DNA from: Sporomusa termitida
Lineage (GTDB): Bacteria > Bacillota > Negativicutes > Sporomusales > Sporomusaceae
Length of the DNA stretch: 64,000 nucleotides
NCBI RefSeq assembly: GCF_007641255.1
Contig: NZ_CP036259.1
Coordinates: 2,790,001-2,854,000 of the forward strand
Reading direction: 5' to 3'
The position numbers and the translations under genes were made by a program. Below the pieces are notes generated by a model. That model had not been told where the DNA came from. It searched no databases and saw only the letters and a list, made by a program, of their open reading frames with translations. Below are positions 9,201 to 17,471 of the stretch, in pieces (positions within the stretch are counted from its first letter, which is position 1; each line of letters starts with the position of its first letter).

Positions 9201-10153
9201 TTTAAAGCATATTGAATATATTCATCGAATTTAGTGCTTTTTGCGTTACGTGCTGCCCTTAAAATAGACGGCCACAGATCGTGAATAAAATAATCCCGTT
9301 TTAATATTTTTTCAAAAATTTTTAAAGCATCTTCGCTACGTCCGGAAGAATCTAGTAAATCAGCAAACATCTTTTTTTGTTCCAGTTGCAAATGATGATA
9401 TTGAGATTCTAGTAGCCTGATTGCTTCTGCTCTATCGTGATAGCCAATATAAACTTGTGCCTTTAATATTTCCTTTTGTGATAAAGGCAAAGATGTATTT
9501 TGCTCGATACGCTTAATCAGCTCTTCTTTTTTCACTTTTCCAATACTATTAACAACATCAATTTGAAAATTATAAACTGCTCTACCCTCATCTGTTTCTT
9601 CAATTTCAGACGTTAAAATATCCCAATCTCCAGCCTCAATAGCTTTTAATAATGCATCTTTGCATGCAACTTCACAATTAATTAAAACAACAATATTCGA
9701 ACTAATTGATCTAAGCAATTCTAGCGAGGCGTCTATGCCTGTCCAATCTATATCTGCTTTAGTAAATGCTCTAATTTTCAAACCACCATATTCAACCATT
9801 TTTTGAGATTTAACCTTCAACTCAGAAATAAACCTCTCAAAACCAGCTACTATTAATGTATCATTTACTGATAAGTCTGCTCCCAAGTTGATAATTTCTT
9901 TAATTGATTTCTCCTCTGGCACCTTAAATTGCACCCTAGTTTCAACAGCCCAACCAAGCTCCGCTCCCCTATCAGCTTCTTCAAGATATTTAATGATCCC
10001 AGTCGTATTTAATGGGACACCCTCTATCACCAAACACTTACCACTATTTTTCCTCAAAAAGTTCATTAGTATATTAGCTATAACTCTACTGTATAGCGTA
10101 GTAGTATTTATCATTATAAGAAAATCATTTTCCTCGTCTGCATGATTAGTCAT
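6293..10153 (-). CDS. Large TPR-repeat protein with C-terminal CHAT (caspase-like) protease domain
   Basis: A 1286-aa protein. The C-terminal 130 residues are a CHAT domain: catalytic His1157 in VIIGHGVSD, Cys1200 in LLTCSSGT, and the closing motif HPFYWAALECW typical of the family. Both catalytic residues are intact. Residues from about 200 to 950 are helical with TPR-like spacing (for example SEAAKHWRIIF, EDALKIFEKIL, GQDAINASLML). The first 190 residues are an alpha/beta domain I do not recognise; it resembles a nucleotide-binding fold without a Walker A motif. CHAT-TPR proteins are known as caspase-like effectors in prokaryotic immunity (the type III-E CRISPR partner, gasdermin-linked proteases). 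Here the co-directional HNH nuclease next door is the likely partner. The ATG at 10153 follows GGAGAGTGAATC. Confidence 0.85.
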   Translation of the reverse strand: MTNHADEENDFLIMINTTTLYSRVIANILMNFLRKNSGKCLVIEGVPLNTTGIIKYLEEADRGAELGWAVETRVQFKVPEEKSIKEIINLGADLSVNDTLIVAGFERFISELKVKSQKMVEYGGLKIRAFTKADIDWTGIDASLELLRSISSNIVVLINCEVACKDALLKAIEAGDWDILTSEIEETDEGRAVYNFQIDVVNSIGKVKKEELIKRIEQNTSLPLSQKEILKAQVYIGYHDRAEAIRLLESQYHHLQLEQKKMFADLLDSSGRSEDALKIFEKILKRDYFIHDLWPSILRAARNAKSTKFDEYIQYALKFDFQNEKVISETANYYVRKGEFSEAAKHWRIIFARSNNAYYEILARVCDIEANPPAKISDAISYIMEVVNENPALKSEANYRNGRIAFEIYKSPFMGYRLLSGVIDEYDSNSYKAATIRMDILQDPVTAERVKKRPELLAKLKLQELYRSLDALSTNEHGCGRWQEFIEKSQSEEVWQSVVIQELTRWLGSRDLNSMLHLPVSSDYGDEQDSSRAAEAVHLFRATKALGVVPKEDIDAVISGAYYCVFYEESTVRQKLWYWYEVSILYSLLGRGQDAINASLMLWQYADSLPQSANRDLGRALGFLAWGHSQFRIGNKIEGIICILHSLQSFERKTGVSIFIEEALNVIFSWISTNSKIPDETRTTCQQFYHSLHIKYPEIRILEVMAKTLGENQEEAYLRLRDEIVAKKRKDVTWVTHLANYIAICIQTDKLPEARAVIRRELDEALPLLEYREDIKALLLDSWAQVFIDGATADDIRMAEFLLDVAIQSVENRRNQIAFRAERASLADISRKIYKTYLDVQGLILLTKDFSNEEQREAKIKNFQALNALALRSIIESSDDSEVEYSEVERKELEEIAKQYRVIANEINRAAISHGIADIEEKAKKCMELLAVLKKRHPGYKALPFIDTISPKEIVGSLNEGEVAYQYVQTRFGFAYFIADNKEWDTGFVLAEVGRINKALKTLAHLLQSFGEHSNVNDIEDIYYELSKAIHQPLIAKIKSCKINKLYICPDMSIPLFSSNLVRSDSGWLVEQVDSIVNILGFSRLVKRDDLKDNCLKNSLVITLGENDNQLRTARIWAEQNKETLQFAHVDDLNKNFTDIKIIAEQMRPSTIVIIGHGVSDPLGSSLSGAMYIETNSGAIWTEDLMDIKQCTSNIILLTCSSGTPQQGKMESGAGVWNGMMRVGLEGTVLCRWDVDVRSSINIIGNLFKSQKVQLSEGLICGQRETLKVNKWKHPFYWAALECWMN

Positions 10154-10295
10154 GATTCACTCTCCAAATAAAAATTAGTCGTTGGCTTTGAAGGCCTTCT
10201 GGCTTTCTTTTAACGTTTATGTAGTTATACATAAATAAAATCGTATAAACCGCTCGCTCCACTTACAAACATACAAAAATGAGCGTTCTCTATTC

Positions 10296-11612
10296 TTAAG
10301 GCAACTCTGCCTTTACGCTTATTGCTTTGATCTCCTGGACGATTTCGGCAATCGGATCGCTTTTTTCCGCCTTTCTTCTGACCAATTGAATATATCTGTC
10401 CAGTGCTTCTTTTTCCTCAGGGTTCACAACCTGTTTTGCATATGTCTCAATCTCATCGGCATATTGACGGAGTTTCTGCGCTTTAAACCAGCCGGTCATC
10501 TGCGGCTCGACATTTTCGACCAACTGCTTCTGGCGTTTTTCCATAGCCAGGATTGCCTGCAACTTCTTCTGTCTTTCTTCTTCAATTGTGCGCTGGCGTT
10601 CCCGTTCCCTTTCCCTTAATTCCTCTTCCCTGTTCTGTATGACCCAGGCAATTTTTGCCTCCTGGGCGGTTTTGACCATCCACTTGAATGCCTCGCCCAA
10701 TTGCTCTTCTAAAGACGCCTCAGCAGAATCAGCAAGGGCTATGACCCGTTCCGCATTGTTCTTTTCCCAGTACTCAGGGGTTCTCTTGAATTCGATTTCC
10801 AGCTTGCCGGTAAATATTTTTTCACACATGGGCTTGAATTCATGAGCCCTGTCTTCAGGCAGCGTACTAGCAATGACCACTCGCCGTTTTGCCATCATTT
10901 CTTTCATCTGAAAGGAAAAGGAGTTCTTAAATAAGGAGATAATGGCATTGTCTGCTGCTTCTCTCTGAGGGTAATGTGATTCAACCTTAACTTTGCCTCC
11001 TAATTCTTCTACCGCTTTTATCAGCGTATCGACAATCCGGCAGGCCCGGTTGTGCTGCCTATCAGACACATGAATCGGCAAAACCAATTGATCCGGACGG
11101 TATTTCACTTTTGGATAAAACGCGACATCTCTGAACTGAAACATATCTCGGAACCGGTGCTCTTTGTCGCGCACCTTCCGGTATTCAATTTCCTTTTGAT
11201 ATTCAATGATCAGGGGATGAAACGGGTCGACTTTTTTCGGAACATGAATTTTCTCGCACCATCTCGCAAATGCCTCCCGGGAGCGTGGTGTAAATACGCC
11301 AAGCCCGTCCAGCTTTTTCAATTCTTCAATTGGTTGGGCACTGATATCGATGAATTCCATTTCATGCTCGTGTTTCATATTCTTTAAAACAATGGTCTCC
11401 TCCTTAACCTTCAATACCGGCAATTCAGGCTTCGGCACCTTGGCGCCGGCCCTCACTTTAGCCCAATAGCCGAGCGGCGGCAGAGGAATCTGAAGGTTAA
11501 TGCAGCGTTTGCGCAAACCGTTGTCGGAAATCCCGTAACGCTTTGCCACGATAGTCACCGGCTCGCTCCAAACTTCGTTATATAGCTTTGTTCTCTCGTC
11601 TTCAGTACTCAT
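10296..11612 (-). CDS. Unknown protein with N-terminal HTH-like 'GYWAK' module and coiled coil
   Basis: 438 aa from the ATG at 11612, which overlaps the upstream stop as ATGA, so translation is coupled to the 552-aa gene. An in-frame codon at 11633 is also open but lacks this logic. The first 60 residues (EVWSEPVTIVAKRYGIS...GYWAKVRAGAKVPKPELP) form a helix-turn-helix-like module that I have seen at the start of many bacterial hypothetical proteins. The middle is alpha/beta. Residues from about 325 to 385 are a strongly charged coiled coil (REEELRERERERQR). No catalytic motif is evident. It is the second gene of a two-gene unit inside the defence island; a sensing or DNA-binding role is only a guess. 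Confidence 0.7.
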   Translation of the reverse strand: MSTEDERTKLYNEVWSEPVTIVAKRYGISDNGLRKRCINLQIPLPPLGYWAKVRAGAKVPKPELPVLKVKEETIVLKNMKHEHEMEFIDISAQPIEELKKLDGLGVFTPRSREAFARWCEKIHVPKKVDPFHPLIIEYQKEIEYRKVRDKEHRFRDMFQFRDVAFYPKVKYRPDQLVLPIHVSDRQHNRACRIVDTLIKAVEELGGKVKVESHYPQREAADNAIISLFKNSFSFQMKEMMAKRRVVIASTLPEDRAHEFKPMCEKIFTGKLEIEFKRTPEYWEKNNAERVIALADSAEASLEEQLGEAFKWMVKTAQEAKIAWVIQNREEELRERERERQRTIEEERQKKLQAILAMEKRQKQLVENVEPQMTGWFKAQKLRQYADEIETYAKQVVNPEEKEALDRYIQLVRRKAEKSDPIAEIVQEIKAISVKAELP

Positions 11613-13267
11613 AGCTGCTGCTCGTCCTTCCATTCGTCAAAGGAAAAGCCGGCTCTCAGCAGGTTGTCTGCCAGTTCCTCAAGCTCTTCCGGGCCTTTTA
11701 CTTCTTCCGGCACGAAATAGCGGCGTCTGTTGTCATTGAAAAGTGCGGAGATGGACCCAAGGAAATTCGACAATCGAGGATATTCATACTGATTCAGATA
11801 CACCTTGTCTGCCTTATAAAGTCTGTCCAGGAAACCACTGCCAGAAAACGTGTTGGCCAGGTGCACCCCAATGATCGAATGGCGAATCTCGCTTAACTGA
11901 TCGAAGTCATGCTCAAATTGGCTGTGATTGTTCTTATTTGTTATAAGCTTTGAGATATCTAGCGATATCTTAAGCCGGAGCTTCAGTTCTTTGGCCAGCG
12001 TCCTTATCTTGATAACGTCCTCGGTAGTTTGCATTAGGTAGCTCGATTTTGCCTTATGTCTTTGCGGCCCGTTAACCAGGGCAATGGTCATATCAGTATA
12101 CTTCTTCAGCTTTTTCTCCAGTTGACTGTACCGGGCAAAAAACTCTTTTTCGTTGTATGTCGGGGCTCGAAGAGGCGAGTGCAGTTCCAAGGCGTATGGC
12201 GGACCGTATGCTGCGAAAGTTTCCTGCAAATTGGCTATTATACGGGTCATCTGCTCATCGTCTTTCCAGATAAAATCGTTTTCCTTGTCATAGGTAAGAC
12301 GTAAGATATATGGTCCGCTGGGGTCAATCTTCAAGGCCCCGGTTGTGGTTTCCACAAACACGATAGAACTCTTGATGTCCTCCGGATAGTCAACACCCTT
12401 ATTTATTACGGGAAGCAAAATGTTCATGTTGCGGACGATGTTAACCCGCCCAGTGTTGACACAAAGGTTCACGTATTCTGGCCAGTATTCGGCATCCTCA
12501 ACCCAGCTATGCACCCACTCATACATGATCAGCATTTCCAGTTCGCCCTTGCGGCCTTCAATGAACGGCCTATGGCAATTGTCTTTGTATATTTCGTCAA
12601 TCCCGAAAGGGTTGTTATTATAACGGTGATTGTACCGGTTAATATGGTAATGCTGCTCTGCACTCCTATCGTAGATGTTTTCTACATATTTTTTGTAATA
12701 CTCATAAGCGGTTTCGCCGGCAAAGCCAACCAGGTTCACCTTGTATTCTGCATATGTATCCTTTATCCAAGAAAACAAGGATTCGCCCAAATACTTGTAT
12801 CCGGTGCGGGAAGGCTTCTCTGTTTCACGTTCCTTTAGCTCTTGCGCTAAACTAATAAGCTCTTCCTTGTATTCGGCTAACCCCATATCCTGCATTTTGC
12901 GGTCTTCACAAAACTCGTTAACTATATCTTCAAAATCATCCCGGCTAAAAAATAGTTCCATATATTCATAGCTTTTTAAATGGGATTTTAACGTCCTGTC
13001 GATTCGCGACTTATATTTTTTATAGTAATCGATAATAAAATTTTTACTGCGGGGTAAGGTGTCAGCAATTTCTTTTTCGACCTTTGCTGCCGACTGCTCG
13101 AGCTTTATCGCCTCGTAATCATATTCCTCCGGGTTTAGGTACGTGTTGAAGTATTCCACTACACATTTCATCACAGCGGCCATGTTTTCCGCATGCTTCT
13201 TAAAGTCAAACTCATCAATTTTCTCTTTTTTCTTCATTTGAAAAATATACTGTTCAACTGTTAGCAT
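11609..13267 (-). CDS. Unknown 552-aa protein, C-terminal part resembling a TIM-barrel isomerase/AP-endonuclease fold
   Basis: 552 aa. The N-terminal half is helical and charged, with many Tyr residues. From about residue 320 it alternates beta strands and helices, with phrases such as LELHSP, LKISLDISKL and SIIGVHLANTFSG, that recall xylose-isomerase-like or endonuclease IV-like barrels. Metal ligands cannot be assigned with confidence. The ATG at 13267 is preceded by AGAGGGGTGAAGTG. It is the first gene of an ATGA-coupled pair. Position among nuclease-based defence genes suggests an immune function, but no known system matches this pair in my memory. Confidence 0.65.
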   Translation of the reverse strand: MLTVEQYIFQMKKKEKIDEFDFKKHAENMAAVMKCVVEYFNTYLNPEEYDYEAIKLEQSAAKVEKEIADTLPRSKNFIIDYYKKYKSRIDRTLKSHLKSYEYMELFFSRDDFEDIVNEFCEDRKMQDMGLAEYKEELISLAQELKERETEKPSRTGYKYLGESLFSWIKDTYAEYKVNLVGFAGETAYEYYKKYVENIYDRSAEQHYHINRYNHRYNNNPFGIDEIYKDNCHRPFIEGRKGELEMLIMYEWVHSWVEDAEYWPEYVNLCVNTGRVNIVRNMNILLPVINKGVDYPEDIKSSIVFVETTTGALKIDPSGPYILRLTYDKENDFIWKDDEQMTRIIANLQETFAAYGPPYALELHSPLRAPTYNEKEFFARYSQLEKKLKKYTDMTIALVNGPQRHKAKSSYLMQTTEDVIKIRTLAKELKLRLKISLDISKLITNKNNHSQFEHDFDQLSEIRHSIIGVHLANTFSGSGFLDRLYKADKVYLNQYEYPRLSNFLGSISALFNDNRRRYFVPEEVKGPEELEELADNLLRAGFSFDEWKDEQQL

Positions 13268-13378
13268 GTTTTCACTTCACCCCTCTAGAATTGCTTTTCT
13301 GGAACTGTATCAACTTAAATCCGGCATATTTTTACAATATATCCCAATTTTAGAATAACACATCTGCGTCAAAGGTGC

Positions 13379-13417
13379 AAAAAGCCGGCAAAGGTTATTG
13401 CTTTCCTTTTACCGGCT
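13379..13417 (-). terminator. Terminator after the 244-aa gene
   Basis: Minus-strand hairpin: AGCCGG (13383-13388) pairs with CCGGCT (13412-13417) and AAAGG with CCTTT inside, followed by T5 (13379-13383). It separates the 244-aa gene from the 552/438-aa pair, which therefore needs its own promoter. Confidence 0.75.
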
Positions 13418-13425
13418 ATCCGATT

Positions 13426-14160
13426 TTATGTTTTGCCATCCGAAATCAATTCACTTGAACAAGTTTTTTCTTCAATCTCTCTATACTTTTCAAGAACACT
13501 TAAAGTTTTTTCCTTAAGACGGTCTACCAGTTCCTCATGCCTTTTGTCGGTTGGCAGCCAAAGTTCCCCGTATTGCTTGGCAAAAGCCTTAAACAGTACG
13601 TCTTCATTGTTAGTTTCTTCAATCCCCAATATTTCCGACATAATTTTTTCGCTTCGTATCGCCGACATGAAATCATAAAATATCTTGCTTATTCTTTCAC
13701 TTGCGAACTTTGTAGCAAGTCCCGAGGTATATGGTACACTTGGAACGATGCAGCTTACTTTCATTCTCTTTTTCTTCTTGCCTCTTCCCATAAAGCTTGG
13801 TTCAGAAGTATCTTCGAGAAGCTTGAGCTTTATGATATCTTCTGCATCGAGGTTATCCCCCTGTATCGTAGTCGAGTATGCCTCAATGCCATTATCGCCG
13901 AGTACTCGTTCAAGTCTTTTCAGTTGGAAGCTTAACACATCATAAATTTTATCTTTCTTCTCCGCCTTTCTTTCAAATTGGGGAGCAGGAAGGTCAAATT
14001 GGTAGAATCTCTCGTCCTGTAACAGATTGATATGGAAGCTCACGGTGAATACATAGGGGGTTCCTTTAATAAAGTCTTTTTGATTATTAATGATAAGCGC
14101 ACTGAACTTATCATTAATTTTTTCATCAAAAATATCTGTATTGTGCAGAATATATTCCAT
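13426..14160 (-). CDS. Unknown 244-aa protein in defence island
   Basis: 244 aa, not recognised. The N-terminal 140 residues are beta-rich with a basic loop (GRGKKKKRMK). The C-terminal 90 residues are helical and acidic (VDRLKEKTLSVLEKYREIEEK). There is no signal peptide or membrane segment. AGGAGGACTAGTTT precedes the ATG at 14160. A terminator follows, so it is a single-gene unit between the 552/438-aa pair and the ATPase-HNH pair. It could be a third component of the former, or an independent gene. Confidence 0.6.
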   Translation of the reverse strand: MEYILHNTDIFDEKINDKFSALIINNQKDFIKGTPYVFTVSFHINLLQDERFYQFDLPAPQFERKAEKKDKIYDVLSFQLKRLERVLGDNGIEAYSTTIQGDNLDAEDIIKLKLLEDTSEPSFMGRGKKKKRMKVSCIVPSVPYTSGLATKFASERISKIFYDFMSAIRSEKIMSEILGIEETNNEDVLFKAFAKQYGELWLPTDKRHEELVDRLKEKTLSVLEKYREIEEKTCSSELISDGKT

Positions 14161-14432
14161 AAACTAGTCCTCCTTAGAGTGAATTGCAACAATTATTCCC
14201 AGTTGGGAGCAATCATTTTTGTCAATTCGTGAAACTTATCCGTATCTTATTACACCTTCAAATACTACTATAATATTTACCAATTATAATGTCCTCGGCC
14301 GATAATAGAGCATATGGAAAAATCAAATAAAATTGATGCTGAAGCTTCCTGACCTATCTTCCTCAAGCATACTACTATTGGCAAGATACGGCTAAATTCT
14401 GGCATAATATTCATATTATTTTACTTAAAAGC

Positions 14433-15287
14433 TTATTTATTATTTATTTCTATAATACATTGATTTATAAAATCATCACATGTAGCTAACCCTTCAATAA
14501 ACGCTGCCTCCCAATAATTTTCCCCAAATTCTTGCCTTTTCGAATTTGCTTCCTCGATTAACCATTGACTAATATCGTGCCCAGATATCGGCGGATGATT
14601 ATGTGCTACGATAGAGCGTTTGATTTCCGAAGCTACACTGGCGGTTTGTACTTTATATCTATTCTTTAGCTTGAGTATCTCAAAATGTGATAAAACAATT
14701 GTAAATAATGTACTATTTATAGTTCCTGGATTAAAAATATTAAAATTCGCTACGGGAACATCGTCAGAATAAACTACTATTGTGCTTAAATACCTATCAG
14801 TAGGTAAATTTTCATAATATAAATTTATAGTGCCGCGGTGATTACTTGATGTAAGCCAGTTATCATTCCGAATGTTATTACATTCAAAACAACAAGGAAT
14901 TAAATTTATAGGCATTACGCTGTACTCCGGAAAGGTATCCTTAGGCATATAATGATCAAATGTTGTTGGTGCATTAATACCGCAATACTGGCACTTTCCA
15001 CGTAGAGTAGGATTTTGAGCTTCTAAAATTTTTGTTTTAAGTGCTGCTAAAGGTTTTGTTGTACTTTCATAACAATTAAGTAAGGCACTTTTATCAGTTT
15101 GATTATAAACTACCGAATTTACAACTGAAAGGTCCATTTTATTTTGTATATAATCTTGATAGCGATTCTGTATGTCCGGTGCCAATACAAGTAATGCAGA
15201 CTTAACTTCTGGTTTTCTCTTTGCCTGCATTATATCCGAAAAGTAATTATAACAGCAATTATCTGCCAGCGGGCTTAGATTTTTCAT
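14433..15287 (-). CDS. HNH endonuclease, PtuB-like partner of the ATPase
   Basis: 284 aa from the ATG at 15287, preceded by GTGAGGATAATAATA; the frame is open to 15302. The HNH core is at about residues 95-145: CQYCG, then TFDHYMPKD, then LIPCCFECN with the final Asn in NNIRND. It therefore contains two zinc Cys pairs around the Asp-His core. The remaining C-terminal half is helical. It overlaps the end of the upstream ATPase gene by about 29 bp, which implies translational coupling. This gene order (ATPase, then HNH nuclease) and the motif are those of Septu (PtuA-PtuB), where the ATPase gates the nuclease. Assignment to a Septu subtype is not certain. Confidence 0.8.
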   Translation of the reverse strand: MKNLSPLADNCCYNYFSDIMQAKRKPEVKSALLVLAPDIQNRYQDYIQNKMDLSVVNSVVYNQTDKSALLNCYESTTKPLAALKTKILEAQNPTLRGKCQYCGINAPTTFDHYMPKDTFPEYSVMPINLIPCCFECNNIRNDNWLTSSNHRGTINLYYENLPTDRYLSTIVVYSDDVPVANFNIFNPGTINSTLFTIVLSHFEILKLKNRYKVQTASVASEIKRSIVAHNHPPISGHDISQWLIEEANSKRQEFGENYWEAAFIEGLATCDDFINQCIIEINNK

Positions 15288-17157
15288 TATTATTATCCTC
15301 ACTAATTAATGCCTTAACTATCATTTTTGCATTAAAGCTTAGTCTTTTTTCAAATAATGACAATATGTCCTCGTAACTCAGCTGTTTAGCTAATTGAATA
15401 AAATAGTCTTTGTGAATACTTGGAACTGCGCCTACATAAAAAATATCATTTGTAATAGTTGTAAGATTTTCTCCAAAGCACTCTATTCCAGGAACGCGAA
15501 CAGATGGAACGTTGCCAATTCGTTCAATTATATGAATATACTTTGAAGGAACTTCTTGGGCAATAACTGGCGAATGAGATGCAATTATTGCATACGATTC
15601 AAACGTATTCAACAGTTTATACAGTGCTCTAACGACTTTGGCTATCGCGTTAGGGTGCAAATGGGTTTCTGGTTCATCAAAAAGCAAAAGAGAATCTTTC
15701 TCAATATATGCAATAACTTGGGTCATAGTAGCAAACACCATGTTCTGACCGGAACTATATTTAGCAAGATCACTAACTGTCAAGTTTGATTCAAGGGAAA
15801 AAAGCTCCTCATCTTCCATAATGTCACAAAGAATATCTTTCCAGAAATTAACACGCTTATGCCTTATAATAGTAGCTTTTGCCTTGTTTAGCTCAGTAAC
15901 TACTGCCTGCAAATCCAAATATCCTTGCCTATTACGAACTCCACAATATTTATAACTTCCATAATTTTGATGTTTTTTTTCAGGTTTAGAGAATTCATCA
16001 AATATACTATATGAAATAGCAATAATCTTACTAAAGCTTGGTCGGTCAGGGAAAAAATTATCTTTATGTTGGACATTCCCGCTAATTATTTGAGCAAGAC
16101 TTGCAAGTAATTGTGTTTTACCGGTTCCATTTTTTCCAATAAGGAGGTTTATTCTATATGGCAAATAATCATTTTCATTAAAGTTGAACTTAATTATATG
16201 AAGTTCTTCAGCTTTTGAAAGTTTATAAGAGAACGTAAAATCAAAATTCTTATCTATTTCATTTCCCTGAATATTTATATAGTTTTTTCCTTCTTTGAAA
16301 GCTTTTTCTGCTTCACTATATCGTAAAAGCGATTGTGAAAAGGCTTCCTCTGATTTGAATTCAGAAGCTAATGCTTCGTTGATAGCGATATCGTTTAAGG
16401 CATCTAAAACCTGAAATCTTAAATCTAAGCATATAGCAGATATTTCTTTATAGTAATCAACAGATTGACCAAGGGAACAATATGATGGATTCAATCGATA
16501 GAAGTGATCTGGTAGATCTGTTGTATCTCTACCTTTTTCTAATATTTTCACATCGCCTAAAGTGTATTTTTTACTACGAGATATAAAATAGCTAGCATGA
16601 AATAAAGTTTGATATCCATAGTCATTCCAAGAATCCCCCATAAGTTGAATACAGGGAAACCTTGCCTCCTGAGGAAGCTTCCCTTTCCACTCTACAGTGT
16701 AGAAAGGAATGCCTACAGTGTCGCTTACTTCTTCTATTTTTATTATCCTATACACTGGTGTACCCACAATAAAACCAGCCATATCGACAGTATAACCACT
16801 GTACTCCAAGTATTCACTATAACAATAAAGACGCTCATTTAATGTATCAATATTTAATTGCACGTCTGGATGAATGGTTAGCTCTAAAAAATCTATAAAT
16901 ATTTGGTCATCACAATCGGATAACTTTAGATAGTTCCATAACAATTCTTTTTCTGACCAATCGTAGTTAGATATCATGTGTTGTACGATATCTTCCTCCG
17001 CATTTCTAAAACGAGGGTCGGTTGATGGCATAGTCTTTAGATCCCAAATTCGAGTTAAAAAATCAATTAACTCACTTTCGCCATAAAATGGAACTGACTG
17101 CTTGGTTAATATATCTATTATATTTTGTCGTATGCTTGGTATGATCATATGTTTCAC
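15259..17157 (-). CDS. AAA (OLD/ABC-type) ATPase, PtuA-like, with AbiJ-NTD3-like N-terminus
   Basis: 632 aa. Walker A is GKNGTGKT (341-348), Walker B LLLFDEPETHLHP (about 495-507) and the H-loop is ASHSP. Together these are the AAA_15/AAA_21 signature of ATPases in Septu, retron and OLD-like defence. Residues 1-100 (FLTRIWDLKTMPSTDPRF...DIVQH...HPDV) resemble AbiJ-NTD3, a domain found at the front of abortive-infection ATPases. Residues 130-300 are unassigned. I keep the GTG at 17157 because AAAGGAAA sits at the right distance; an ATG at 17148 is possible. Co-transcribed with the HNH gene, it is probably the phage sensor and regulator of the nuclease. Confidence 0.82.
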   Translation of the reverse strand: MKHMIIPSIRQNIIDILTKQSVPFYGESELIDFLTRIWDLKTMPSTDPRFRNAEEDIVQHMISNYDWSEKELLWNYLKLSDCDDQIFIDFLELTIHPDVQLNIDTLNERLYCYSEYLEYSGYTVDMAGFIVGTPVYRIIKIEEVSDTVGIPFYTVEWKGKLPQEARFPCIQLMGDSWNDYGYQTLFHASYFISRSKKYTLGDVKILEKGRDTTDLPDHFYRLNPSYCSLGQSVDYYKEISAICLDLRFQVLDALNDIAINEALASEFKSEEAFSQSLLRYSEAEKAFKEGKNYINIQGNEIDKNFDFTFSYKLSKAEELHIIKFNFNENDYLPYRINLLIGKNGTGKTQLLASLAQIISGNVQHKDNFFPDRPSFSKIIAISYSIFDEFSKPEKKHQNYGSYKYCGVRNRQGYLDLQAVVTELNKAKATIIRHKRVNFWKDILCDIMEDEELFSLESNLTVSDLAKYSSGQNMVFATMTQVIAYIEKDSLLLFDEPETHLHPNAIAKVVRALYKLLNTFESYAIIASHSPVIAQEVPSKYIHIIERIGNVPSVRVPGIECFGENLTTITNDIFYVGAVPSIHKDYFIQLAKQLSYEDILSLFEKRLSFNAKMIVKALISEDNNNEKSKPAGR

Positions 17158-17471
17158 TCATTTCCTTTCAAGATTCTTCAAATTAGTAATTAAAGAAAGA
17201 TACAACACTCTATTACTCTATTACCCTATTATCTTTCATCTAAATCTTGTTTACGTCTTTATGATCGGTAACAATTCTAATAAGGACCAACTTAATCTCA
17301 TATATCCCATTGCCCAACCACAATACCCTTGTATTACCCCACATTAAGATTTCATTGTTGACACGCTTCGCACGCTCTTATATTATTAACAGAAGAGGAG
17401 TTCACATAGAATTTTCTCTTTAATGCGCGGTATGTAATTAAAAATAAATCACTTTCATACCGCTAAAAATT
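17158..17471. other. Divergent intergenic region between ATPase and glycosylase genes
   Basis: 314 bp, AT-rich, between the minus-strand ATPase and the plus-strand glycosylase. It must contain both promoters. Several TATTAT/TATAAT-like hexamers are present, but none has a clear -35 partner, so I do not assign a promoter. Confidence 0.5.

Noticed and set aside
6293-10153. CHAT-TPR protein considered as the type III-E CRISPR protease
   Set aside because: No gRAMP-like effector and no CRISPR repeats were found anywhere in the window.
14433-17157. ATPase-HNH pair considered as part of a retron (PtuAB effectors)
   Set aside because: No reverse transcriptase gene or msr/msd-like structured RNA is visible in the flanking regions.
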